Shown one piece after another: positions 47,032-57,943 of a stretch of DNA of 64,000 bases. Each line of letters begins with the position of its first letter. Within the stretch, counting starts at the first letter, position 1. The position numbers were made by a program, and so were the translations under genes. Origin of the DNA: Arabidopsis thaliana (Eukaryota; Streptophyta; Magnoliopsida; Brassicales; Brassicaceae); contig NC_003076.8 of assembly GCF_000001735.4 (NCBI RefSeq), positions 10,106,001-10,170,000 on the forward strand, in the 5' to 3' direction. The notes beneath the pieces are model-generated. The model ran no database searches and was not told where the DNA came from. It was given only the letters and a program-made list of their open reading frames with translations.

Positions 47032-47515
47032 GAGAATATTACACGTAGAGGCACTATTTCAAAACTTTGGACACAATAGAACACTTTAAAACCATTAGTC
47101 ACTTTAACTCGGTATAATTACCCATTTACCCTGAAATCGTTGGTTTAATAAAACATAACAAATTTAGCCGGTTTTCTCTAATCCGGTTCCGGTTGAACCA
47201 CGTATTATCAGTTACTGTCTGGGTTAAATCTTCATTTACCAACACGATCGTAAAAAACCGCTTACCCAGTAAAAACCCTAATTTACTGTATCTCCACATC
47301 GCGACTGCTCCCAATCCGTCGACTGCTCCGAATCCGGCGACTCCTCCGTCGCTGTCCATCAATCCGCCACTCAGGCGAGTCTATACTCGCTGAATAAAAA
47401 CCAAATAGTAATTTCCCCCAAATCTCTGCAATAATCGAATTCGATTTCGATTTATTGTTCTCGTAAGCCAGATTCATTAGCATTCCAGTTGATTCTCACT
47501 GATCGGAATACTCAA

Positions 47516-48730
47516 TGGAAGGTACAAATCGTTTCCAATCATCTTATTTTGGTCCAATTAACTCAGAAGAAGAAATCCTCTTCTCGCTGAATGTTTCTGC
47601 AATTTTTTTTTTGAATCGAAAAATGTTTCCCAATTGTTTGTAGCTAAGCACAGACGTTTGTGGTTTTAGTAGTTTGTACAAATACTCGTTAATCTAATCT
47701 TTATCTCTTGAACTGGTTTCTTGCCAATGAACAGGGTCGACATCTCAGGAACCATCTTCTCAGTGGGATTCAAACCTTCCAAATAGACTCTTCGCCACCG
47801 ATCATTATCCGAGGGGAAGGCTGAACGTATACTCTAGACCGGATATTCTATCCTTTATCAAGAAGGTTTTTGATGGGACAGAGGATTTAGATTTTATACT
47901 TCAGTCTTGCTTTGGTCCTTTATTCCATTTGCCAGTTAGTAGGGTTGCGACTTCGGGTAAGGTCATTCATGCCTTGTTATGTAGACCCGATGACCCTATG
48001 GAGGTATACATTTTCAACTAGTTCCTTGATTTATTGGACACCGGTGAGGGATGCTTCATCACTCAGTCCTTGTCCAAAAAAATATTTACAGGCCAATTCT
48101 CCAGACTGTAATTCTCCACAGGGCAATGCAGCATCTCAGTGCATTCTAAAAGATCCAAATGGCCATGAAGCAGATGATGAGGGAAAAATCCAGGTACAAA
48201 AATACAAACACAACACATCAAACAATTTATTTTACAGGTTATAGATTCTCACAAAATTGACTACTGTACTTTACAATCAGTTTGATTCAAGTGCAAACCT
48301 AAGCCAAAAAGAACAATCTCCTCTCGAGCAAGACAATATTATGGAGATAAGCTTATATATAAACCAAATTATTGTCAGAACTTTATTAAACCAAATTATT
48401 GTCACAGCCCTTAAGACATATCTGTTTGTAATTCATAATTCAGGAAACCTTGGAGACGGTTGAAGCTTCTCATTCAGTGTTGGAGACGCAACCCGAAGAA
48501 AACATTGACGATGATCATATGACGGAGGTAAGCTAATACATAATTTGATTTAACACATTGGATTTAGTCCTTAATATAAATAATGACTCTTGTGCATAGT
48601 TATTGTGGACATGATTTTGTGGATACTTACTAGTGTACTTCAACATTCAGGTTACTTTGGAGTCAGCTGCAACATCTCACTCAGTCGAACTACCTCAACC
48701 CGATGACCCTGTGGAGGTATACATTTTTAA
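47516..48730 (+). pseudogene. DUF1985-type gene fragment (Ulp1-MULE associated)
   Basis: A short first exon ATGGAAG (47515-47521) ends at GTACAAATCG. The next exon after AACAG (about 47736) reads LFATDHYPRGRLNVYSRPD, then QSCFGPLFHLPVSRVATSGKVIHALLCR, the start of the DUF1985 domain often found with Ulp1-like proteases in Brassicaceae MULEs. At 48002 it meets GTATAC, a splice donor. Later short exons repeat a pattern ETVEASHSVLE / TLESAATSHSVELPQPDDPVE (48444-48715), as if one exon was duplicated. The Ulp1 protease part with its His-Asp-Cys catalytic residues is absent from the window, so the gene is truncated. Confidence 0.7.
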
Positions 48731-48879
48731 CTAGTTCCTTGCTTTATTTGACACTGGAGAGGGATGCTTCTTCTATCAGATCTTTTCCAAAACAACATTT
48801 ATAAGCCAATTCTCAACAGGGCAAGCCAATACCTTTAATCATTACATATATTAATGGCTTTACAAAAAATAATCTAAAA

Positions 48880-49870
48880 AAACAACTACAATTACTAAAA
48901 ATGGATTATAACTACTTTTCCTGTTAAAACATCATCTCCATATGGATACGAGTTTATGGATAGTTAAACGGGATTGCACAGATTTGCGGTTTAGCAAGAT
49001 ATGCTAATTATAGACTATTTTAACACAATAAATAAACATATATACTTATATTTGGTACATCAAGAACTAGGTTTACAGAAACGGAAAAACATTTATGGGA
49101 ATATCTTACAATAAGAAATGAAATATTTTACAAAAACATGGAAACTAGTTACAGATCATACATTAATTAACAACTTAAATTCAAAAATAAAATTTCTCAT
49201 TGTATTAGATCAACTTGTCCTGTTATGACCCAATCTAAAAAAACAACTACACGTACTCAAAATGGATTAGAACTACTTTACCTGTTTAAAAAACATCTCC
49301 ATATGGATATGGCTTTATGGATAAGCAAACGGTATTGCAGAGGATTGCGATACAATCAGGATATAAAATCAGCAAAAACTAATTATAAGAACTGAAATAT
49401 TTTACAAAAAATAGAGCAACTAGTTTTACAATAAGAACTGAAATATTTTACAAAAACATGGCAACTAGTTATAGATCATACATTTATTAACAACTTAAAT
49501 TCAAAAATACAATTTCTCATTGGATTAGATCAACTTGTCCTGTTATGACCCAATCTAAAAAAATCAACTACAAGTACTCAAAATGGATTAGAACTACATT
49601 ACCTGTTAAAAAGCATCTCCATATGGATACGGCTTTATGGATAAGCAAACGGTATTGCAGAGGTTTGCGATACAATCAAGATATGTTTCAGCAATAACTA
49701 ATTATAAGAACTGAAATATTTTACAAAAAACATAGCAACTAGTTTTACAATAAGAACTGAAATATTTTACAAAAAAAAATAGCAACTAGTTAATCATCAT
49801 ACATATATTAACAACTAAAATTCGAAAACACAATTTCTCAAATTGGATTAGAACAACTTGTCCTGTTATG
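48880..49870. repeat. ~320-bp tandem repeat in MULE, about three copies
   Basis: Landmarks AACAACTACA.GTACT.AAAATGGATTA (48890, 49243, 49564) and CTTGTCCTGTTATGACCCAATC (49211, 49531, 49858) recur at 320-350 bp spacing. There is no coding potential. It lies between the convergent DUF1985 fragment and the transposase gene, overlapping the expected 3' ends. Confidence 0.8.
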
Positions 49871-50022
49871 ACCCAATCCTTTGCAGCGTGAGCACCTGTT
49901 CTGCTGCGTCCTTCCTGTCTTAGGTTTCTACGTTTACCATGTTAACCAACATGTTGCATTAGTTTGGTTAGTTTTTCAAAAGCTTAGACAATGTACGAGA
50001 TTTACAAAATATTTATCTAACC

Positions 50023-52750
50023 TTATATTCCCCTGTTGATGGTATTCTTGCTACCTTTAGGCCTCCCTGATGGTCTCCGAGTATATGGTGGAAGCATGGA
50101 ACGGTGTGGGAGCTCTTCCGGTATGTCTTCTTCTTTGCCATTTGCTTCAGGGAATACTGCTCCTTTGTAACTCGCAACCCATGAGTGTGGTTTGAAATAA
50201 TCATCAACTAAAGCCTTGTACGAGAGGTTAATGCTATTGGCAGCCACCAAAGCATGACCACATGGTATCTTCAGTTTATCATATCTCTTGCAGGTGCACT
50301 GCTTCTTTTCTAGATCAACAACATTGCTACCACCTAGCTTCCCAACTACCTCGTAGCTCCAGCTGGTTACCCTACCAACCTTGCTTCCACTTGATGTTGT
50401 CAAGTTTTTTGAAATTTGCTTGTCAACCTCCGGAGGTACTGGACCTGAATGTGCTTGTGACTTCTTCCGACGCGCGTTGAACCAACGTGTCAACATAGAC
50501 CTAATAAATCTTAGCAATTCCACAATATGTGACGATCTCCCCTTGAACAACGCCTTGTTTAACGTTTCAGCAATATTGCTAGTCATCAGATTGAAACGCT
50601 GGCCAGGGAAATATAGCCTTGTCCAATGAGCCATCCCTACGTCGTGTAGATACTTTATGCAAAGGGGGTTAATGGCATTAATCTGATTATAAAGCGTTTT
50701 AAACTTTCCACTCGTAAACTCATATCCAGCGTTTTTCACTAACTGCGTCAATCCTCTGTTCTTGAACCTTGCTTGTATATTCCTACATAGGTGAATAATA
50801 CATGCACCATGATGTGCTTGCGGAAATACCTTCTTCACCCCTACCTTTATCGATTCGTGCCTATCTGATAATATAGTGAGTGTGTTGCTGTCAGCTATTA
50901 TCCGCTCCAACTTTGTAAAGAACCAAGTCCATGCATCATCGTTCTCGCTATCCACCACAGCAAATGCGAGTGGATACACTTGAAAGTTTGCATCTTGACC
51001 ACTTGCTGTGAGTAAAACCCCCTTGTATTTTCCTTTCAAATGTGTTCCATCCACAACCAAAACCCTTCTCAGATGCTTAAAACCTTGTATTGAAGCCCCA
51101 AAAGCTAAAAACATATATAAAAACCTCTCTTTCCTTTCATCTTCAATATCAGGTTCTGTTTCTATATGTGTTATCGTCCCTGGATTTGTTAACTTCAGAA
51201 GATGCAAATATTCAGCCAAATTGCTATAAGACTCTTCATCACTCCCGCCAACATCTGTTAAAGCTGATTCCCTAGCTCTCCAACACTTTTTGTATGACGC
51301 AGAAACCCTCAAATCTTCTAGTACAAGTTGCTGAAGATCCATTGGAACAGGACCAGCAGAAGCTTCACTGTATTTTGCCTTAAATACAGATGCAATCACT
51401 TTTGACGTTGCCTTAAATACTGCCTTCTAGTATCAACCGAACATGTGTGTTGAAGCTGCGCTTTCTTAATTTCATAGTAACCTGTGCCATTCATTACAGT
51501 GGCCAATATTCTCCAATCACATTTCTCATCTGAGCAACTGAGAACAAAATAATTCCATTTTGTTCTTGTTTGCTTGAAATGAAACTGATTCTTTATCGCA
51601 AATATAGCCAATCCTATTTGGCAATCTTCTTTGCTCGCATACACTTTTCCCTGGTATATACCTTTACCATCATCATCAATGTCCAAATCAGGTAAGTTAT
51701 CAACTTCATACTCGATGTCCTCAAACAAAGGTGGGATGTCAAACTCCTCGTCATCCACTTCCTCCAACTTTTTGACCTCATTACTCGTTTCCTGAGAGCT
51801 TCCAACTCCACCGAGCATCTTTCCTTTCATAACTTGTGGAGTCTTTTTTGTATGCTCTGTCTTTATACTTTCGCCAGCCCCATTCACATAACTCCGCTGC
51901 CAGTACAGAAAACCACTTCATCCGGATTGGAGCCCACAACCTTATTGTTAGACCCGTACCTTACATCTAAACCTCCTGTTGCCATCAACTCATTAGCATT
52001 GGAGCCACCATAATCATCTGTTAAGAAATTTGACCAAAACTCCTTATCATAACCGCCACAGGGCATACTATCTTCAGGTTTTTCCGTGACTGCTTCAACT
52101 TCCTCTGTATCGTTATCAACGAAAAACAACTTTTCAACATCATTGTTAAAACATTCGTTATCAGTATCATTCCGTGACGATTTATGCCCACTGTTACTTC
52201 CTATGTTTGCTTCTGCTTGTTCCAATTCCTCCATGAATTCGTCATCACGAGGGGTCAACACAATTGTAGGAGTTTTTGAACCCACAGACGATATATCGCG
52301 AACAGATGTGACACCACTTTTAGGCGTTTTTGAACCACACTCTTCCTCCAAACTGCTTTGACGCGGTCGTTTAGTGCTACTATCTCCTCGTGTATCAAAA
52401 CTTTGTAAATCTTCCTCCATTTCTTCAAACTTCACAAACAAATTAAGATCTCTGTTTTCTCTAAGTGCACTTAGATAGTACAGAAGGCCAACCTCGCTTG
52501 TAACCAAAACTGGAGGAGTCTTCTCCTTTGTTGTGAACATATCCTTATCCGGTGCAGCATAACTCAACAAAGGATTTACACCAATCATTCCGAACTCTTT
52601 CGAAATCGCTGACTTAAACGCTCCCAGTGTCATTCCCTCAGAAATTGGAACAACCCTAGAAAACAGTTTGTTACAGATCTCCAGTTTCCACTCTCCATTC
52701 GACGAACAAACCCAATCTCCACAAATTACCATACAAAACTCATCCATCAA
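50023..52750 (-). pseudogene. mudrA-like MULE transposase (three frames; SWIM zinc finger)
   Basis: ATG at 52750 opens a 288-codon N-terminal part (52750-51884; MVICGDWVCSSNGEWK, MuDR N-terminal region plus an acidic, Ser-rich linker). A second frame (51887-51396) has DIPPLFEDIEYEVDN and the MuDR DNA-binding domain (YASKEDCQIGLAIFAIKNQF, CDWRILATVMNGTGYYEIK, QHTC). The third (51399-50023, 458 codons) has the MULE catalytic domain with VVDGTHLKGKYKG (first Asp), LSDRHESI (second Asp) and NIAETLNKAL (Glu). It ends in a SWIM finger CTCKRYDKLKIPCGHALVAA. The frames meet with 4-base overlaps, starting at GTG rather than ATG, so two single-base frameshifts are more likely than separate genes. The catalytic part has no stops, so decay is recent. 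Confidence 0.9.
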
Positions 52751-53600
52751 TCCCTAACCAAAACAAAACAGAGCATTCACGTTAATTACCTAATAGCGTA
52801 ATTGAGTATCGTAAACGTGTTACGATATTTAAGGATATTTTTTCATTGTACCTTCGTCGACATCGAAATAATGACTGCATTACAACCGTCTGTAATCGTC
52901 AAATAACTCCTTTCTTTGTGTGAAGATCTCAACCGTCTCTTTATGCACTGAGTGGATACATTTTTTTTAGATACCGCTACAAACCTAAGCAAGATAACTG
53001 GTTAACTAATTGATTGATCATATTGGACACTCAACAATACACAAGTATGAAACACTCATCAATTTTACATTTTTTTTGGATTTATTGGACATTATATTGT
53101 GGACATAATATTGTGGATATATAGAACACAATCAGTATAATGGAAAGTTAAAAATCAGCAAACAAAAAATAAATCAAACAAAAACACATAAAACATTGTG
53201 GGAAAAATTTTAAATAATCAAATAAAATCTTCAATTCATTTTTTGCATGTATACACTCAAGTAGAGCTGAACATTTTGGGAGAAGCATCAATATGATAGA
53301 AGACCAAATTATTAGGAATCCTCTTTTCTCTACAACAAAAACAGATACATCACTAACCAATATAAATCATGGTTTTCTTTTTTATATTTTTTGGGTTTGT
53401 CTAAAAAAGTCCAAAAAGGAACTAAGGTCAAAAACATGAAAGATATAATTTACATCCCTTTACATCAAACATAATCAATATAACAGTTTAAACATTCGAC
53501 GATACTGGACAATTATCAGTGAACAAATATGATAAAATAGTTGGACATACAGAAGTGGACATTAATATTTTGCAGTTTATCTTTTATTGGACTTGATATG
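52751..53600. other. MULE transposase upstream region
   Basis: AT-rich, non-coding sequence 5' of the transposase gene. It should contain its promoter, but no convincing TATA box on the minus strand stands out. Confidence 0.4.
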
Positions 53601-53602
53601 TT

Positions 53603-54230
53603 GGATAAATGGTCAAAGAAACATGGATAATATACTTTGGATTGGCGTTTATTGTTCATGTATAAATTTATGTATTAGTATGAAACTATCATGTGAGTCA
53701 TTAGATGATCATATGGACTGGACTGCTTGGACAATCATTAATGGACAAGTATGTCTTTGATTTGCTGCGAATGTGTTTATAGCTCGATAAAATTGCATCA
53801 ACATGTCTATATACATTTGGATAAATGGTCAAAGAAACATGGATAATGTACTTTGGATTGGCGTTTATTGTTCATGTATAAACTTATGTATTAGTATGAA
53901 ACTACCATATGACTTATTAGATGACCATATGTACTGGACTGCTTGGACAATCATTAATGGACAAGTATGTCTTTGATTTGCTGTGAATGTGTTTATAGCT
54001 CGATAAAATTATCTCAACATGTCTATACACATGTGGATAAATGGTCAAATAGACATGGATAATGTACTTAGGATTGACGTTTATTGTTTATGTATAAACT
54101 TATGTATTAGTATGAAACTACCATGTGAGTCATTAGATGACCATATGGACTAGACTGCTTGGACAATCATTAATGGACAAGTATGTCTTTGTTTTGCTGC
54201 GAATGTGTTTATAGATCGATAAAATTAGCA
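53603..54230. repeat. 216-bp tandem repeat in MULE, about three copies
   Basis: GGATAAATGGTCAAA starts copies at 53603, 53819 and 54035, giving an exact 216-bp period twice. The third copy is cut short at about 54230. Shared internal blocks include GTTTATTGTTCATGTATAAA and CTTGGACAATCATTAATGGA. Substitutions between copies are few. It lies between the transposase promoter and the captured PP2C fragment. Confidence 0.9.
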
Positions 54231-54287
54231 CTTTTTTGTTTGCTCATCTAACATTATCATTGGAGCCCAACTTGATACAACCTCTCT

Positions 54288-54622
54288 AGCTTCTCTTCTT
54301 CCTCTCTTACAATAAACAGAATAATCATCACCTTCTCTTTCAACCTCTTTACACTCCTCCCTCGACGTCACAGCTACATCAACCGATGAAGAAATCGGAG
54401 CTACAAATCCATCAACACCAATCGGTATATCAAGCCTTGTAGGTCGTTTCCTTTTTTAAAACTTCTTCCGGAAGAGACGATGCAGAAACAGAGTCAGATC
54501 CAAACGATAACCCGAATCTAGATGGAGGTTTCTCGAAACAAAGACGAAACGGCGATTTCGGAGAAGAAACGGTGGTTGATGGAGAGGAAGGAGAAGATGT
54601 TGGAGGTTTGCAATGAGAAAGA
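54288..54622 (-). pseudogene. Captured fragment of a PP2C (AP2C1-like) phosphatase gene
   Basis: Reading leftward, the frame gives SLSHCKPPTSSPSSPSTTVS, then KSPFRLCFEKPPS, then FGSDSVSASS. After one extra A in an A-run near 54460 (frame change) it gives KRPTRLDIPIGVDGFVAPIS, then EVEREGDDYSVYCKRGRREA. I recognise this from memory as the N-terminal region of the clade B PP2C AP2C1 (At2g30020) of A. thaliana, up to the start of the phosphatase domain. The catalytic domain is absent, so no phosphatase activity is possible. A short unrelated stretch (MSMADNSSGQ) is fused in front. Position just inside a MULE end is typical of host-gene capture (Pack-MULE style). Confidence 0.8.
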
Positions 54623-54916
54623 GATTGGCCGGAAGAATTATCAGCCATCGACATTGATATTGTGAGATAATCGGACGGCCTGTAATTGTGAAGGTAACTC
54701 CCTTTCTCATCTGCAAATCTCATCTGTCGTTTTATTATATACCAATTCAAACAAAATCATGTTAACCGGTTAAGTAATTGATGGTTTAGTTTAAAAAGGA
54801 TATAATTGTCATTTTATCCTCCAAAAACAAGGAAAAGTGCCTCATCCCTGAAAAGTGCCTCAAAAGTAATAAAATTCTTTGAAAGTGCCTAAACGTGTCA
54901 CATTCCCTACATTTAA

Positions 54917-56480
54917 TGACCTTTCCAATAATTGTTTTTAAACCTATAAGTCGAAATTATTGAAAGACTCTACAATACAAATTACAAAAATCTATGTCTA
55001 TAATACACATTAGAAAATTATATTGAAGCAAAAAAAAATAGATTCTTTTATATGAGTGACATATTGAAATGATTTAAGATTTATCTTCTCCAAGTTTATA
55101 TTTTCTTAAATTGTTTTAAAAATTTATTTAAACAAAAAAAATAACAGTGTAAGGTTCATAATCTAAAATTAAAATTTAGAATTTAGCTTTTACAATAATA
55201 TTTTTCAAACTCATAACAACAACAAAGAAAAAAACTTAAAACAAAACAAAACAATATTTGAGATACAGTGGAAGGGGATTAGGAAATGAGAGAATGAAAA
55301 TAAATTGTGGGAGTTAATTTTTAATTTATTGTGTGTTGAATAAAATGGTGTGGAGAAATATAATTAATTTATATATATTTATGATTTCAGTTTTGTAAAT
55401 AAATTGTGGGAGTTAATTTTTAATTTATTGTGTGTTGAATAAAATGGTGTGGAGAAATATAATTAATTTATATATATATTTATGATTTCAGTTTTGTAAA
55501 TAAATTGTGGGAGTTAATTTTTAATTTATTGTGTGTTGAATAAAGTAGAGTGGAAGAATATAATTGATACATATTTTTATGATTTCAGTTTTATATTAAA
55601 CTGTGTGTTAAATATGTTATTTATTATTTATTAAGAATTAAAAAAAAAACTTATATTGCCAAGTGGACCAATAAGGAAAGAGTGAAACCTTACTTTTATA
55701 TATACATGATTCCTAATTTTTTGGTTTCATTTTTAAAGGTTACCTAAAGTATAGCTATTATTGTTGCCATTACATCACATATAAATAATAACAATTGTTA
55801 TATAATCTTAAATTAATTATATATAAAAATTATGGTTTCAATTTATCAAAGGTTATAACATTTAACTTAGAGACATATTTTTCCATCATTTTTTTCCATC
55901 ATTTGAAGTTAAAAATAAATAACTCTATATTTATGCGATAATAATTGGTAAACATCAAAATTGAAAATTTAAATTATTTTTGAGCCCTATATTAACAATT
56001 TTTAATAAATTATATATAGAAATTAACGTCTTTCAATACATTTAACAAATTTTATATGACTTATTTTTTTTAACTGACATCTGAGATCTTTAGTCAAGTT
56101 GGAGGGTTTTTCATTGAAAGTTATCTTAAATCATAAGCTTTAAATTTTTAAATGTGAAGAAGGTTCATCTATTGTTTTGACTTTCAAAACAATTGGTAAT
56201 ACATGCATTTGCATTTTCACAAAAAAAAAAACTGAATAATTTATGTTTATTTTTTAATATATAGTAAAACATACTGTTTTCACAAAAAAAAAAAAAAAAA
56301 AAAAATTGAATGCAAACTTTTAATTAACTAAAATGTCTTTGTAAAAAACATCATAATTTGTAAACATAAAAGTTACTATTATTAATTATTTTGATCGATA
56401 TATTAACAATTATAAATAAATTTTATATATAATTTAATATAAATATTATTCTATATTTAAAACTAAAACCGAATATAAAA
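54917..56480. other. Right part of the Helitron, AT-rich
   Basis: Non-coding. It contains a ~100-bp tandem repeat, with TAAATTGTGGGAGTTAATTT starting at 55301, 55400 and 55501 and the third copy diverging after about 60 bp. Poly-A runs lie at 56219-56231 and 56284-56305. No gene. Confidence 0.6.
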
Positions 56481-56481
56481 T

Positions 56482-56507
56482 CCACGCATCGCGTGGACAA
56501 CTTCTAG
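56482..56507 (+). terminator. Helitron 3' terminal hairpin and CTAG end
   Basis: Stem CCACGC/GCGTGG with loop ATC, then ACAACTT and CTAG, with T as the next base. Helitrons use this hairpin to stop rolling-circle transfer. It is a transposition terminator, not a transcription terminator. Confidence 0.75.
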
Positions 56508-56782
56508 TTTTATATAAGTTAAGTATTTGTACGTTAGAATCAAAGAAAATGTGACAAATGGGCCTAATTGATAAATTAACAATTAAACCCAATAAAGGCC
56601 ATTAAACTTCAAATCCAGATCATATTAGTGTTATCATCATAACTTCTAGTTGACGACTGGCGTCTTTAGAGTTTTGAACAATTCCATCGCAAATAAGTCT
56701 CCTTGACGAATCTTCTTGTTTGGTTTCATCGGCTTCCTTCCTTTTCTTTGAATCCCTGTGTACGCTTGTTACATCCTTGATC

Positions 56783-57943
56783 ATGATTAGCTTTTGGTTG
56801 ATTTTTCTTTGGCTCTTCGTTGTGTTGGTGCTACTCTTCGTTGTGTCCTTACTTTACAAAACTTTCTCTAGAAAGGAAAAGAAGCTGACGTTTTTGTCGC
56901 TCCCTGATGAAATCGTCTTGAACTGTTTAGCCCGCATATCGAGATCGTACTATCCGAAACTCTCCCTAGTCTGCAAGACCTTCCGCACTCTCCTCATATC
57001 TAACGAGCTCACCGTGGCGCGAGTGCAACTTAAAACCTACGAAAGTTTTTTTCATGTCTGCTTAAAGTTTCCTGATAAACCTAATCCATCAATGTTCACC
57101 CTCTGGATAAAACCTGGTCAAATCTTAACCAACCAACTTGAGAAGAACGAGAGGTCTACAGGAGCTACTCGGTTGGTACAAATACCTTCTTCATATTGTT
57201 CTATTGTACCACATTACCTAATTTCTGTTGGTTCCGAAGTATACGGACTCAGCCAACACAATGATCCGTCCTCCAACATGTTTGTCCGTAACAAGGAGGA
57301 TTTGTTTTGGTGTAATGCCCCAAACATGACTGTAGCTCGAGCGAAAGCCATCGGGCACGCCTACAATGGGAAACTATATGTCATGGGAGGTTGCAGGGAT
57401 GATGAATCCGTGAATTGGGGTGAGGTTTTTGACCCAAAGACTCAAACTTGGGAAGCTTTACCTGACCCTGGCTCTGAGCTCCGTTTTTCTTCAATTAGAA
57501 AAATAGATGTGTTCCAAGAAAAGCTTTACGTTAGCAGCAACGAGAAGATAGACTCTGTTTATGATCCAAAAGAAGGTAAATGGAATGTTGCAGAAAAATC
57601 ACCTGTGCAATGTATGGTAAATAATGTATGGTGTTATTGTGATAAACAGAGCTGCTGATGGTATGACAAAAATAGTAAAAAATGGAGAGTGGTAAAAGGT
57701 TTAGATATGTTGAACAAGAATCTTGGTTGTGGAATGATTGAAATAGCTAACTATGGTGGAAAACTCTTAATCTTATGGGACAAGGTTGGTCTTTCTCAAG
57801 ACAAAGATATTTGGTGTGCGGTGATTGCGCTTGAAAAACGTGATGGTGTTGATGAAGTTTGGGGGAAAATTGAGTGGGCTAGTATCGTGCTTACGGTTCC
57901 AAGCTCATACGTTTTCTTGTATAGTCTACTAAATAGGATTTGA
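56783..57943 (+). pseudogene. F-box/kelch-repeat protein, copy 2, with N-terminal membrane segment (nonsense)
   Basis: The first ATG in frame is 56783 ([20 protein letters not shown]). The frame is open earlier only to non-ATG codons. About 25 hydrophobic residues form a likely signal anchor, followed by SRKEKK. The F-box comes next ([16 protein letters not shown]), then the kelch unit (GKLYVMGGC ... [13 protein letters not shown]). TGA at 57656-57658 replaces the TGG (Trp) present in copy 1, and the same frame then continues to the normal end at 57943 ([12 protein letters not shown]). Truncation is therefore by one transition. Apart from that the frame is clean, and a product of about 292 residues might be made. 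F-box/kelch proteins are SCF adaptors; a membrane-anchored one would be unusual. Confidence 0.82.

Larger units (their letters stand above)
47032..54907 (-). mobile_element. Mutator-like element (MULE), 7876 bp, with captured host fragment
   Basis: The ends are imperfect inverted repeats: left GAGAATATTACACGTAGAGGCACT, right (opposite strand) GGGAATGTGACACGTTTAGGCACT, flanked by 9-bp duplications TACATTTAA. The minus strand carries a mudrA-like transposase in three frames (52750-50023). Converging on it from the left is a plus-strand DUF1985-type gene fragment (47516-48730), an arrangement like mudrA/mudrB of maize MuDR. Near the right end is a minus-strand fragment that looks like a PP2C phosphatase gene (54288-54622). 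Two tandem-repeat blocks (48880-49860, 53603-54230) fill the rest. It lies inside a Helitron. Confidence 0.92.
45178..56507 (+). mobile_element. Non-autonomous Helitron, ~3.45 kb plus nested MULE
   Basis: The left end TCTTATATAATAAGAGAAGG follows an A (45177). The right end is a hairpin CCACGC-ATC-GCGTGG (56482-56496) followed 7 bases later by CTAG (56504-56507) and a T. These are the marks of Helitrons, which transpose by rolling-circle replication into A/T sites: 5' TC, 3' hairpin plus CTRR, no target duplication. Removing the MULE at 47032-54907 and its duplication leaves about 3.45 kb, a usual size for the non-autonomous ATREP type. No Rep/helicase is present. It separates the spacer at 45050 from the second F-box/kelch gene, whose promoter begins just after it. 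Confidence 0.75.
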
